Positions 1-10,297 of a stretch of DNA of 64,000 nt are shown here, in pieces. The position numbers were made by a program, and so were the translations under genes. The DNA is from Skeletonema tropicum. Its lineage: Eukaryota > Bacillariophyta > Thalassiosirophyceae > Thalassiosirales > Thalassiosiraceae. The notes under the pieces are model-generated. The model saw only the letters and a list, made by a program, of their open reading frames with translations, was not told the origin of the DNA and did no database searches. Location: the NCBI GenBank assembly GCA_037178625.1, contig CM074142.1:434001-498000 (forward strand). Reading direction: 5' to 3'. Within the stretch, counting starts at the first letter, position 1. Every line of letters begins with the position of its first letter.

Positions 1-643
1 CTTGGAAAATATCATCTATACAAAGACCGCCATTGCTATTGTTATCATCCTTGTCAGCAGCGCAGTCATCAACTTGTTGTTGCTGTTGTTCACATCCTCC
101 ATTACTAAAGTCGATTCCGTAAGCACCATTCAATTGTATATCAATAAATCCTGGAGATAGTATCATTCCTTGGCAATCTACAGTATGACTAACATGTGTA
201 TTGTCATCAATAATATCATTGTCAGTGTCATCTTCAAAAGCTTGCTGTAGTTGTGAATCAAAACGAATTTGAGTGATAATGCCCGTAGACGAGTCTACAG
301 TCAATTCTCCCCTGTGGAGTGATCCATCTCGTTGAAGGATGCGTGCGTTTGTAAATCGTGTCACGAGTGCTGGACTGTCAGTACTGTTGTTGCGTGGTGT
401 AGTCGCTTCATCATTTGTCAAGGTGCTCAATGTTCGATAGAGCGGCCTCGTTTTGGATGTAGTTGATGAGGATAGTGATGAGGATGATGAGGCAATCATG
501 CTCACGCGATGGAGAGTGGCAACCTCATCATCATCACATGTATTGTTGGTGACATCGCTGCTCCCGCATGGACCAGAGGCAGAGCTGGCAGCAGTGGTTC
601 CACTGTCGACAAGGAGCGATGCTTCTTCGGCAGACCGCTTCAT
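1..643 (-). CDS. nagA: N-acetylglucosamine-6-phosphate deacetylase, N-terminal part, runs off the left edge
   Basis: The minus strand is open from an ATG at 643 to the window edge, about 214 codons. The key match is [17 protein letters not shown] near position 120, the conserved strand-and-metal-site region after the N-terminal beta-sandwich of GlcNAc-6-P deacetylases (NagA/AMDHD2). The family removes the acetyl group from GlcNAc-6-phosphate in cytosolic amino-sugar catabolism. Before the motif lies the usual small beta domain (…[21 protein letters not shown]…). The first ~75 residues are a Ser/Thr/Asp-rich extension, and a Gln/Asp/Asn-rich low-complexity insert follows the motif. I chose this ATG because it is the first in frame after an upstream stop (TAG just beyond 672). 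The catalytic His/Asp residues would lie outside the window. A MITE begins about 30 bp upstream. Family call is firm; the exact start is less so. Confidence 0.85.
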   Translation of the reverse strand, partial: MKRSAEEASLLVDSGTTAASSASGPCGSSDVTNNTCDDDEVATLHRVSMIASSSSSLSSSTTSKTRPLYRTLSTLTNDEATTPRNNSTDSPALVTRFTNARILQRDGSLHRGELTVDSSTGIITQIRFDSQLQQAFEDDTDNDIIDDNTHVSHTVDCQGMILSPGFIDIQLNGAYGIDFSNGGCEQQQQQVDDCAADKDDNNSNGGLCIDDIFQ

Positions 644-671
644 TGTAGTGTTGGCGCCGATGTTTACTACT

Positions 672-910
672 CCTAATCTAAATAATGAGAGGAGCTAAGT
701 CGTTCGGTCGGTCGGTCGGTCGGTCGTTCTGTCCGGGCCCTTTGGCGTGTCCTTTGGCCTTCACGGGCATTTTCGATCGACTCTTTCTTTGATTGGCTTG
801 ATTTGACCCCTTGCCCCCCCGTTTTTATGAATACTGCTACTTCTATGTATATAAGTAGACACAATCAATATCGTAGTAGATAGCCAGTGCCTCCTCTCTT
901 ATTTAGAAAA
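672..910. repeat. MITE family A, copy 1
   Basis: A ~235-bp repeat with imperfect terminal inverted repeats. The left end reads CTAAATAATGAGAGGAG and the right end CTCCTCTCTTATTTAG, its reverse complement with one indel. Inside are a GGTC microsatellite, a GC-rich block (GTCCGGGCCCTTTGGCGTG) and the block CTTTCTTTGATTGGCTT, which recur at 928-1124, 6274-6415 and 8698-8975. It has no coding capacity. It lies directly upstream of the nagA start codon, so it may have replaced the native promoter. Confidence 0.75.
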
Positions 911-927
911 CCCGCGCAGCGGCTAGC

Positions 928-1124
928 CTCGCTGGTCGGTCGTTCTGTCCGGGCCCTTTGGCGTGTCCTTTGGCCTTCACGGGCATTTTCGATCGACTCT
1001 TTCTTTGATTGGCTTGATTTGACCCCTTGCCCCCCCGTTTTTATGAATACTGCTATGTATATAAGTAGACACAATCAATATCGTAGTAGATAGCCGGTGC
1101 CTCCTCTCTTATTTAGAAAACCCG
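928..1124. repeat. MITE family A, copy 2 (5'-truncated, tandem to copy 1)
   Basis: It repeats the right four-fifths of copy 1 almost base for base, but lacks the left terminal repeat and most of the GGTC run. It is joined to copy 1 through the sequence ACCCGCGCAGCGGCTAG. The head-to-tail arrangement suggests unequal exchange, or slippage at the GGTC run. Confidence 0.7.
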
Positions 1125-1352
1125 CGCAGCGGCTAGACGAGCGTCAGCGAGGCTAGTGGTGATAAAACAAATTATAGTTAGGGCATCGGCCCGATTACTA
1201 ATTCCTCCATAGCTCTACGCATCACCTCAAGTAGTGGAGTAACCACTTCCCAGCTAGCGAGGCGTCCCACTTTAAATGCTACTTACTGCCTACATTATGT
1301 TGTACACTAGCCTCGCTGACGCTCGTCTAGCCGCTGCGCGGGTTTTCTAAAG
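1113..1352. repeat. Inverted-repeat pair with ~40-bp arms around a ~155-bp centre
   Basis: The left arm starts AAAACCCGCGCAGCGGCTAG and ends AGCGAGGCTAG. Its reverse complement is the right arm at about 1308-1350. The centre (1156-1305) is unique and non-coding. One arm recurs alone at 23515-23556. The arrangement fits a small non-autonomous TIR element abutting MITE A. I see no clear target duplication. Confidence 0.6.
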
Positions 1353-1586
1353 CTGTCAAGGAGCGTCGATAGATGGCGGGAGAGAGATGAGAGAGAGAGA
1401 GACGAGAGAGACGAGAAAGCTGGTAGAATGTCGGACGGAATTGTGTGAACGGAAAATTGAAAATTGATTTTATTTCGTTTTTTGGGTCTGTCTCCTTCCT
1501 TCTTCCCCGAATCTTGATGGGTGGGCAAGGGGGGGTGTCCCCCCCTGAACAATCAAATCTAAGCCAATCAAAGAAAGAGTCAATCG
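1353..1586. repeat. Repeat B, left half, with a GA microsatellite
   Basis: It contains a (GA)n tract at 1383-1410, then a stretch present in inverted orientation at 14889-15075, then the CTTTGATTGGCTT block of family A. Comparison with 8820-8975 shows that it once continued directly into 6274-6415. The LTR element at 1591-6269 interrupts it. Confidence 0.65.
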
Positions 1587-1590
1587 AAAA

Positions 1591-1996
1591 TACAAAACAT
1601 CGCCCGTGGAGATTGTACATCCTCTCACGGTAACATCTGTCGTAAATCCTGCTGCCACACGTCACACTAGACTGTCTGCAGCTAACCCCCGAAATGTGTA
1701 CCTAACCTACAGAAATAGCACAGCTAACTATCTATTCTAAGCACAACCGATATCCCGAAGGCGCGTACTTGTCACTCGTGTAGTGACAAGCCGTCTTTTT
1801 GTTATATTCGTTAAACGTTACAACAGATTATAGCTGCGTACAAGGCTCAAAGTACACAGTAAACCAGTATTCAGTCTAACTCAACGCTAACCATTGTGCA
1901 TCTCTTGCGCAATGCAATGTGAGTATGAACCCTTACATCCTACACGAGAAAGGCCACGGTCTGACTTTCCGACCAAGTCACGGGCGAACTTTTCTA
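1591..1996. repeat. Left LTR of element 1
   Basis: 406 bp, direct repeat of 5864-6269. It contains the short inverted motif CTTGTCACTCGTGTAGTGACAAG, a 9-bp stem that would form a hairpin in LTR RNA. Confidence 0.88.
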
Positions 1997-4900
1997 GTCC
2001 CCTCAGGATTGACGTCGATTGCCCAATCAACTCAATACTGCCTCGATACATAAGTCACCGAATCTTTCCAAATTTGTAATCGCTTGCGCAACCACAACAT
2101 ACCTCATACTCGTTGCATCACTCCTGAAATACCACGATATCTTTGCAGACTATCATTCTCATTTCTCGACGACAACTTTCAAAAGGTTTTCAACTCAGCT
2201 ATCCGACCTAGTATCCCAGATACCGTCGTAGCTAAAGTCACAATCAGCTCGAACTTGCGTTCAAGTCTAATGCATTATCTCGCAGAGCAAGTCTATGCAT
2301 CTATCGCATCACCAAACAACTTGCCGTACGAGCACGAAGCTTTACAGCACAAGTTGCTATATTTCACCCGGACCTGCCAAACATCCGGTTACAGTAGTTC
2401 CAAGGACTAAGCCAGAAGTCCCCTCAAAGTAGCAATAAATGTGCTAGAAGCCACATCTTTCTGTCAACACTCACGTCCCAAATCGTCGAGATATACTCAC
2501 AATTCGAACCATAGGTGCATCGATACTCGCCTACTTCAATAAACTGCTGTTCATGCCAATCATCCCGATCGCACATACGAACCGTCACAGATTCGTTTTC
2601 TTCTGTCACCATCGGTGGATAAATAACCCCTCAGAGAGAATCTAAACAGAGATAGAGCAAGCTACCAACCTATCGCTCGTGACACAATGCCGATGCATTT
2701 CCATTGGATTAACTTCAGAGCAACTGTCCTGCGAACACTCAAACGCAGCAACACTTTCAGTCTTATCCGCTGGAGCAACAGTGTAAGTATCCTCTGTCCA
2801 TTCACCTCCTTAGGCTCTCCCCACAGTTCACGCTGTTCAATGAGTCATATGATGAAACTCTTCCATCATTTAGCTAAACGTCCCCTCAAACGAGCCTCTG
2901 CCCGCTGAACCTAAAGGTTAAAGCCTCACGTACCCTGACCCAAAGACCCAAGCCAAACCATGTTGTTATATCGCACCAAGTCTTGATCTCAACAAATACA
3001 TCGGCAGACCACGACAGCACTGTACTCTGTCCCGTACGTCCATTCCTTGAACGTCCACTAGACTCTGCACTCTGTCTAAGATGTCCTGCGTCGATGTGTG
3101 CCAAAGCTTTCCGCTCGTGCCACTTCAGCCCATCAGCTGCGATGCACTTCACATAAAACCATAGCTTAATCAACCACTAATCTTTTCGCGCCTCAAGCAT
3201 ATTTGTTATCAATTCTTTGGTTCCAGAATCTTGCTGATATGTCTCGCCGCCTTGCAATCCTACTTAGGTTGTCCACTCCTATAATTGCGGCAACGATCCC
3301 ATCAGACTTTGTATGCAGTCGATCCCGAGTCACTTTATTACCGCCATGCCCGCTAACACAGCTAGACTCAATCAACACACAGTTGCTCGACACAAGACAC
3401 ATTTCTCACCCATGTATCTTCTGTATCGCAACGCCAATCACAACAGCACAACTTCAGAGCCAACAAATACTAGACTCAATCACTGTCATCCTGACTGACT
3501 GATTTTCGATGTAACCTTCGTCCCAACACACAACTGTCGTGACTACTGCATCTTCACTTCTATTTCATTCCAGACATCAAAGCAGTTCTCCTCTGGCTTC
3601 ACGCAGTTCCCTTACAAACTATCTTTGGTAGCGGCAGAATAACATCCCACTTCGATTTCTCGCGCTGCTAGAAACACTATCTACAACCGCAACTTCAATC
3701 GATGTAAGCAATCCTCCCAGCGGTCATTAGTACCATGACCTCGTGAGAACAGCCATCTTGGATGCCATGATTACCATCACCCGAACAGCCTTGCATTCCA
3801 GATCTGCACTATCTCATAGAACACTTGCTCATCCATCCTGAAATCTGTCCCCTCTGAATTGAAGTAGTTGTTTTCTACACCCACACTTCGATTCAGCTCA
3901 TTCAAACATAAGGACTCTTCCTAAGTGAACTACACAGAATTGATCAATCTGTCTTGTCCCCTCGCGGAAGTATCTCTCATCTCGACTTGTCCCCTCTGCA
4001 TCGAAGTACTAGTCATTCCTCACAACACTTCGATTCAGCTTGTTCAAATATAAGGACCGCTCTTCCAATCATGTCCCCTGTCTAACCACTAACAGGAACG
4101 TCTCTTGGAAATAATGATGTATCGTCTCAAGTCATTCTATCACCGCCATGTAAAACGCAACACAGCAACTTATCGACGTCTCATCACACTATCAATCAGG
4201 TGCCAAACTCCTCTCTGCTCATGCTCCGAGGTCACCTCCGTTCGTCACTTTATCACCGCCTACTATCTTCGGCACGACGAACACTTGGAGTATTTCAGGC
4301 CTACCTAATCTCGATTTCACGCAACGCTCGTTGCTCTCAATAAGAATGTCAGATCGCTCAAGTACGAACCCTCGAAGACTTGTACCTTGTGCAGTATGCC
4401 AATTGCCACACGTACTATCCTCCTCGGCAACTTCTTCAGCTCAACGAATGAATGACACTTCTACTCTGTCAATCCAGCCTACAGGTATCACTACTCCTGT
4501 TCCGGTTCGTTCCGACTTCTTTACCAAGTACCTTACCATCCCATCTGATCGGTGTACTCTGGTCTAATTCATCAGCATAAAGGAGAAAGATATACACACA
4601 TCAACCGTTGTACTTGGCTTCACAATGAGGATCATCATACGCAAATCACCCATCGTAATTGATTTCACAATGAGGATCATCATACGCGCATCACACATCA
4701 TACTTGGCTTCACAAAGCTCATGCATATTATTCCTTCTTGGACACCTCCTGCTGACTACTGTTTCTGATTCAATTACGGCTTTGCCATACTAGGCCATAA
4801 ACTAGAATCCTTGACGAGGGCTCTTCCTGTCCCCTTTCTTCACCACCATCACCTCAGCGCAGGCGCTAGAGCACGAATTAGCCATCATGATATGCGTCAT

Positions 4901-5863
4901 CACAACGAGCTAATCATTCCCTCACACTTGTCCCCTCGCTGAGAGATGTGGTTAAGAATAATCCTCCTCAAACGAATCTATCTCACACTTCACTAGATCT
5001 CGGAAGACTTCGTGGAACCACTCCACTAAGAACTGATATAAATCTTGATGAAACTCGTCGACACTCCTCATCGTATCAACCTCCACCAACTGAACTCTAA
5101 TCAATTCTTCTCGCTGCAACGACTCGCAGCACTTCACTTGTCCTCGCCTGGCTGGATGTCAAATCTCTCCTCCCAGATTTATCCATGTTCTTCTTTACCA
5201 CTTGGTGGCCGGCAGGATGACGTCTTGTCCATCCACTGCACCACTACCACCTGGCTGGATGTCAAATCTAGATATTTATCCCTCACCAGACTAAACCATC
5301 ACAAATCTCACGGCTGAGCATTGGTTGCTCACAGCTCCAGTGCACCCACTGGTAAGCCTAACCAGATCATTATCACATGTCACTTGGAATCTAACACTCA
5401 TAGGCTTCCGACATGCTCGTCCTTGTGGTCCTCGTTCATCGTATTTACCTTCCAACATGCTGGAATTGTTTCTCATGGCAAGATGAAGGAAAGGGAGCTC
5501 ATGTTCTCCCCTACCCTGATTGCAGCTCTTAGTGAAAACCACGCCCACACGTGTGTCTTGTGTGTCTGGTTGCGGTCCCTTGCTAGTGAAAGCTTGCCAC
5601 ACTACTCACAGTCACTACTGCAAAAGACCCTGAGCCTAGAGGATACGATCTAATTTCCCACAACGGACTGATGGATTGGCAGATTCTACCGCCACTATTG
5701 CACCCTTGGCGCACACATACGTCGAAGATGTTCCCAACATTTCTAGGACACTATTGTTCTCAACACCTTCACTGACGATTCACTGCTTCAGCAGAAGCAT
5801 TACTAACCAACATAGCCCTTCCGTCCCCTGACAAACAGCTATGAACTATGGATCATGATAAAC
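1997..5863. other. Internal region of LTR element 1; no recognisable gene
   Basis: All open frames are short (about 110 codons at most) and none resembles a retrotransposon protein. The sequence repeats the octamer TGTCCCCT or GTCCCCTC about ten times, for example near 1997, 2419, 3849, 3957, 3991, 4073, 4930 and 5823. It also holds diverged short duplications: a block around 3845-3940 recurs at 3985-4060, TTCACAATGAGGATCATCAT occurs twice near 4620-4690, and GCTGGATGTCAAATCT twice near 5150-5265. The repeated octamer is the complement of a polypurine motif like the one beside the left LTR. Confidence 0.6.
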
Positions 5864-6269
5864 TACAAAACATCGCCCGTGGAGATTGTACATCCTCTCA
5901 CGGTAACATCTGTCGTAAATCCTGCTGCCACACGTCACACTAGACTGTCTGCAGCTAACCCCCGAAATGTGTACCTAACCTACAGAAATAGCACAGCTAA
6001 CTATCTATTCTAAGCACAACCGATATCCCGAAGGCGCGTACTTGTCACTCGTGTAGTGACAAGCCGTCTTTTTGTTATATTCGTTAAACGTTACAACAGA
6101 TTATAGCTGCGTACAAGGCTCAAAGTACACAGTAAACCAGTATTCAGTCTAACTCAACGCTAACCATTGCGCATCTCTTGCGCAATGCAATGTGAGTATG
6201 AACCCTTACATCCTACACGAGAAAGGCCACGGTCTGACTTTCCGACCAAGTCACGGGCGAACTTTTCTA
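5864..6269. repeat. Right LTR of element 1
   Basis: Direct repeat of 1591-1996 with one visible substitution. It is followed by AAAA and then the other half of repeat B. Confidence 0.88.
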
Positions 6270-6273
6270 AAAA

Positions 6274-6415
6274 TTCAAAAACGGGGGGGGGCAAGGGGTC
6301 AAATCAAGCCAATCAAAGAAAGAGTCGATCGAAAATGCCCGTGAAGGCCAAAGGACACGCCAAAGGGCCCGGACCGACCGACCGAACGACTTAGCTCCTC
6401 TCATTATTTTTTAGA
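6274..6415. repeat. MITE A / repeat B, right half, inverted relative to copy 1
   Basis: Reverse complement of the left ~140 bp of MITE A, ending in CTCCTCTCATTATTTTTTAG. It ends about 70 bp before the methyltransferase start codon. Confidence 0.7.
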
Positions 6416-6487
6416 TGCCTGCAGAGCCTGGAGCTTTCACAAAAATCTCTTCTAACACCTATTTAATGAAGCTTGGAGAGATTTACC

Positions 6488-7839
6488 ATGACAGCAAGCC
6501 CCAGGGAAAGCATCAAAATCAGCCATGCAATCAGGCTGCTCATAGGCATCTCATTCGTTGCAGCGTTTTTTCATTCTCGGAACCAACCATGCAATTTTAT
6601 GTTCAATGATGAATCATCAACCAAACCCGAGGCACAGGATAAAGAAATAATGATCGCACCCCAACAGCGTCCATTTCCAATGCCCATCCACGGCGACAAG
6701 TTTGAAATTTTTCAACCCCTCTACGATATGGACGCGAGTAAAAAGAATCCCCAGCTCTTACTCTCCCCAAAGGAGTTCTTGGGCACTTTTGAAGAGCGCA
6801 TTTCTTGGGCGGGGAGTATGGTGCAGGTTAATGATCAGAATCTCAAGGATTTAACATCGAAAGATCATGCTGCACTCATGTACATTGAAATGATAAAGAC
6901 GTTTGTTTCTGGGAGGGTCTTCCGTCAAGCGGAACTATCCGTGGGTCCACAGCTCCGAAAAAACCCGTTAAGTGCTGGACCATTTAATGAAGGTCAACGT
7001 GATAAAGGTAATGATTGGACTTTTGCGGGGGATACAATGACAGGTTCGAAACGGCTTGACAATGTACACACATTATTGAAAGATGTGATTGAGAATAATA
7101 TTCCCGGCGACTACATCGAAACTGGAGTATGGAGAGGTGGATCAAGTGTTCTTGCCAAGGCAGTATTGGAAGTACTCGATCCAAATTCTAACCGCAATTC
7201 CTATGTGTGTGATTCGTTCAGGGGGTTGCCTCCGGGGGACAAGAAGTTGGCAGCAAAGGATGCTGGCTGGGATAACACTCCCTACCTGGAGGTTGCGTCG
7301 GATATTGTTGCAAACAATTTCATCAAGTATGGATTGCTTGATTCAAATGTCATCTTTGCAAAAGGGTTCTTCAATGAGACGATGCCACCTCTTGCTGAAA
7401 AGATTACGACTTTATCTATCATGAGACTCGATGTGAGTAGCTCTCTTTCTCTTTGTCTTCTTGTATACTCTCTTCTTCATATACGTATACATTGACTTGA
7501 GTGGGGATATTATTTTGTGCGCAGTTCTGTGTTATCACCTCAGCTCACGTACACTCACATATGATTATTCTATTCGATTATATATATTCGCAGGGAGACA
7601 TGTACGAGTCAACTGTCGACGTTCTCTACCACCTCTACGATAAACTTAGCATTGGAGGCTATGTCATCATGGATGATTGGTTTGGCTTTCCTTCAAGGAC
7701 AGCATGTGAAGATTTCTTTGCTGTACATGGAATCCAGCCTGATATCATCCCCATTGACAATTTGTCAGCATATTGGAAGAAGACGGAAGATGTTGAAGTT
7801 CAATACTGGCGTTATGAGCAGTCTAAATTTACTTTGTGA
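6488..7839 (+). CDS. TylF/macrocin-type O-methyltransferase, membrane-anchored; one intron (7433-7593)
   Basis: Exon 1 (6488-7432) and exon 2 (7594-7839) join in phase 0 across a GTGAGT…CAG intron of 161 bp, giving about 396 residues. The C-terminal two-thirds match the TylF family of SAM-dependent O-methyltransferases. Seen in order: the SAM-binding loop DYIETGVWRGGSS, the acidic strand with VCDSFRGLPP, RLDGDMYEST across the splice junction, and the metal-site strand GGYVIMDDWFGFPS. A hydrophobic segment at about residues 15-30 precedes a Ser/Pro-rich stalk and would anchor the protein as type II, perhaps in the Golgi or ER. I chose the ATG at 6488 (context ACCATGA); an in-frame TTG lies 15 bases upstream. 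Substrate cannot be told; bacterial members methylate macrolide sugars, and eukaryotic ones are poorly studied. Confidence 0.85.
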
Positions 7840-8200
7840 GGGGATGATTTTATATGTGACTTGAAACAATGTTTTGTTGCATGTATCTTATAGTAGTATC
7901 GCTTGGGTTCTGTTTGCCACTTCTAGATTCAAAAATATGTATTCGTTGAGATTAAAAACTTGAAAACATGTACCAATTTCAAGTCTCTTCTTCTTCTTCG
8001 TTCATACTCCTCTACTTTTTCTAGCTATTTCTTGCAAACATCAAGTGTCATGATATATTATGTACATTTTCATCAAATAATAGCATCAAGCGATACTCTT
8101 CCTCAAAATACTTGTTCCAACATCAACTACTGCCTGATTCTATTCTCACTCCGTTCAAAATTCTCTACCGTTCCACATGATACATATATAGCGATATATA
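7840..8200. other. Intergenic region between convergent genes
   Basis: AT-rich 361 bp between the methyltransferase stop and the CENP-X stop. I see no gene, repeat or structured element. The open frame here only shadows the antisense CENP-X gene. Confidence 0.6.
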
Positions 8201-8617
8201 TCAAGATAAATCCATTAGCAATTCTGCCGCAATCTTGGCAACATGCTCCGCACGTATTTCCACTTTCCTCCTCCTCCTCTCACCATCATCATCAATATTA
8301 TCATCACTATTCTGAGAAAATTGTTCTTCTTCTTCTCCTAATATACCCAAAACCTCCGATTCACACTCAGCCTCAATCGCCGCACGACGCCGTGCCTCAA
8401 TAATGACTAATCGTAATAGTTCGGAGGATGTGGATAGTGCGTCATTGTGGAAGCGTTGATTTGGATGGTGGAGTTGGAGGAGTTGACGGGTTAGTGAGGT
8501 TGAAATGGTGGGTGGTGATGATGGTGATGATGATGTAGAGAAAGAGGTGGTAGAGGTGGAGGCAGCAGAGGTTGTGGTGGTGCTGGTTTGACGGTTGTAG
8601 GGGTTGGTAACGGCCAT
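8201..8617 (-). CDS. CENPX: CENP-X / MHF2 histone-fold protein
   Basis: A single exon of 138 residues from ATG 8617. The first ~35 residues are Ser/Thr-rich and disordered. The rest follows the CENP-X histone fold: LTRQLLQLHHPNQRFHNDAL matches the family's first helix and loop, SELLRLVIIEARRRAAIEAE the second helix, and VEIRAEHVAKIAAELLMDLS the C-terminal helix that ends most members. An acidic low-complexity insert of ~25 residues separates the last two. CENP-X pairs with CENP-S in the kinetochore CENP-T/W/S/X complex and in the FANCM-MHF fork-remodelling complex. The frame is open for 26 codons upstream into repeat sequence, so I prefer this ATG. The gene would be short for a de novo call, but the match runs along the whole fold. 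Confidence 0.8.
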   Translation of the reverse strand: MAVTNPYNRQTSTTTTSAASTSTTSFSTSSSPSSPPTISTSLTRQLLQLHHPNQRFHNDALSTSSELLRLVIIEARRRAAIEAECESEVLGILGEEEEQFSQNSDDNIDDDGERRRRKVEIRAEHVAKIAAELLMDLS

Positions 8618-8668
8618 GATGATGTCGTTTTGTTTTGCGTTGCTCGTTACGTACCTACGTTCTTTTGT

Positions 8669-8697
8669 TAGTATCCTCGATCTCCCTACTTCCATAA
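8669..8697. repeat. 29-bp fragment identical to the end of the small LTR at 37651
   Basis: TGTTAGTATCCTCGATCTCC and the next nine bases are identical to the first 29 bp of the LTR at 37651-37771. It sits 52 bp upstream of the CENP-X start and abuts MITE sequence. It is either a truncated LTR remnant or shared terminal sequence. Confidence 0.65.
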
Positions 8698-8975
8698 AAA
8701 TAATGAGAGGAGCTAAGTCGTTCGGTCGGTCGGTCGGTCGGTCGGTCGTTCTGTCCGGGCCCTTTGGCGTGTCCTTTGGCCTTCACGGGCATTTTCGATC
8801 GACTCTTTCTTTGATTGGCTTGATTTGACCCCTTGCCCCCCCCGTTCTTAGAATTTTCGATTGACTCTTTCTTTGATTGGCTTAGATTTGATTGTTCAGG
8901 GGGGACACCCCCCCTTGCCCCCCCCCGTTTTTAGAATTTTCGATTGACTCTTTCTTTGATTGGCTTAGATTTGAC
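8698..8975. repeat. MITE A / repeat B composite with three copies of an internal block
   Basis: It starts with the MITE A left end and GGTC run, then repeats the block TTTCGATTGACTCTTTCTTT…GGCTT three times (about 8791, 8857 and 8937) separated by G/C homopolymers. This is the uninterrupted version of the site where LTR element 1 inserted. It cuts off the 5' side of the MORN gene fragment that follows. Confidence 0.7.
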
Positions 8976-8977
8976 GA

Positions 8978-9316
8978 GATGCATGGAATAGGAAAGATGA
9001 CACATAAGGACGGGCGAGTATGCAAGGGTATTTGGGAGAACGGAAAGATTGTATATGAAGGAGAGTTGAACGAAAATGGGAAGCCACACGGAAGAGGCAA
9101 ATGGACCCACTCGGATTCGGTGAATGGAAGAGAGGAAAGAAGTGTGGTCAGTTTGAAAACATTTATATTGTCAGGGTCGAGGTCAGCGAGCAAGTCTACT
9201 ACGAGAACGATGAAGTCAAATCGGACTCAAACGTGAAGCGTGAAGCACTGGATGCAGACACCGATAATGAAGATGCCCCACCGAGCAAGCGCCGTAACAT
9301 TTGCGTTACTAGGTAA
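8978..9316 (+). pseudogene. MORN-repeat protein fragment, 5'-truncated and frameshifted
   Basis: Reading begins directly at the edge of the repeat with MHGIGKMTHKDG, then YEGELNENGKPHGRGKWTH. These are MORN motifs (G-x-G spacing, aromatic-x-G), which often bind membranes or act as protein scaffolds. Near 9117-9122 the frame breaks; the motif continues one frame over as GFGEWKRGKKCGQFE and runs to a charged tail ending SKRRNICVTR. At least two MORN units remain and the start of the gene is lost. Either insertion of the repeat destroyed it or a base error exaggerates the damage. It abuts the 3' end of the H3 gene tail to tail. Confidence 0.65.
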
Positions 9317-9421
9317 GAAGATGAGGCAGAAAGGAAGAATGTGTTTTAAGTAATTCGGATTCATATGTGGATTCACAGAAAGAGAAAGTGAAGAATTATA
9401 AATCCCAAAAAAGGGCGCTCA

Positions 9422-9436
9422 CCAATCATTGATTGG
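9422..9436 (-). terminator. Stem-loop 30 bp downstream of the H3 stop codon
   Basis: CCAATCATTGATTGG folds on either strand into a 6-7 bp stem with a 1-3 nt loop. It lies 30 bases past the H3 stop on the minus strand, where replication-dependent histone mRNAs carry a 6-bp stem-loop. The sequence differs from the animal consensus, so the role is inferred from position and shape. Confidence 0.35.
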
Positions 9437-9465
9437 CAGTCTTTATTTATTTTAGTTTTTTAATA

Positions 9466-9531
9466 TTAGGCACGCTCTCCCCTTATACGACGAGCCAGCT
9501 GCATATCCTTTGGCATGATGGTCACACGCTT
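9466..9531 (-). pseudogene. Histone H3, C-terminal piece (K115-A135)
   Basis: The minus strand reads KRVTIMPKDMQLARRIRGERA then TAA at 9468-9466. This is the exact C-terminus of histone H3 (with I124M), including the last alpha-helix. The frame is cut at K115 by the first base of LTR element 2. Residues Q76-A114 are in neither flank. Confidence 0.92.
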
Positions 9532-10193
9532 TGTCAACTTATGTAAGAAAGCAGATGAGCGCAACCGCAATCGTACCAGTATGTCATCAATGGTACACTA
9601 CTTATGGATATTGAAGATACTCATATCCCGATTAATGGGAATCGTCCCATTTATCTACCGCAAGTTGAACGTCGAATCTTCCGCGATCGTCGGTTCAGCA
9701 GAACTTATTTTCCCGCCATATCTTTACACAAGATACTAAAGCCAACTCGCTTTATGGCGCTCAACAACACAATCAATAATAAGAATAATGAAATAGTAAT
9801 AACTACGTTGGAATACATCCGCTGCCTCAAGGCACATGTACTACATCAATACTTCGATAGTCGAGTAGGACGCACAACAGCAGAGCTTCAGTGCTTCGTG
9901 TCCGGCTTAAGATAGAATTAGACGTCTCAACACTGCCTTCGTTTCCTGGTACTCTACGATCCTCCTCACAAGTCCACCGATCTCGCTCCGATCCGTGTAT
10001 CCGCCTGAATGTTCGCTTAGATTATCCCGACTCTGTTTGACGGTCTTATGACAGATAATTCTCAACTTGAGAGATTATCAGTTCTCGTGCTTTAACAATA
10101 GCTTCAGATACACCGAAGAATTATCTGTCAAGCCTTAGTCGTTGAGTCTTATGAGAAAATCCAACTCTCCCTGATTTAAGTGGACTCCGTTTT
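9532..10193 (+). repeat. Left LTR of element 2
   Basis: About 662 bp, direct repeat of 13108-13770. It holds GACAGATAATTCTCAACTTG followed by GAGATTATCAG, a partly self-complementary stretch. The three-prime edge is uncertain by a few bases (CCGTTTTG against CCGTTTG). Confidence 0.85.
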
Positions 10194-10297
10194 GCCAGGC
10201 AAACACCTTGCTTAATAGGCCTTCCTTTCATACCAAGTGGACACCCGTGATAGCTGCTCAATACAGCATAACATCTTTATCTGACGCCGATATCATC

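Larger units (their letters stand above)
1591..6269. mobile_element. LTR retrotransposon (element 1), pol-less, inserted in repeat B
   Basis: Two 406-bp direct repeats (1591-1996 and 5864-6269) flank 3.87 kb. I see one mismatch between them (GTGCATCTC against GCGCATCTC), so the insertion is young. The flanks carry AAAA (1587-1590 and 6270-6273; AAAAT if the LTR starts one base later). Removing the element and one copy of the duplication restores repeat B as seen at 8830-8870, which proves insertion. The LTRs lack TG…CA ends (TACAAAAC…TTTTCTA). Read on the minus strand, a purine-rich GAGGGGAC abuts the left LTR and could be the polypurine tract. I find no gag, protease, reverse transcriptase or integrase in any frame. 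A LARD-like non-autonomous element is the simplest call. Confidence 0.85.

Noticed and set aside
1353..1420. CRISPR-like or satellite array from the short GA repeats
   Set aside because: It is a simple microsatellite without spacer/repeat alternation, and the organism is eukaryotic.
1997..5863. Hidden gag-pol in LTR element 1
   Set aside because: No frame on either strand exceeds about 110 codons, and none shows protease, RT, RNase H or integrase motifs even when neighbouring frames are joined.
9515..9915. ORFs in the left LTR of element 2 as separate genes
   Set aside because: They are the LTR copy of the 3' end of the long ORF and of its shadow frame.
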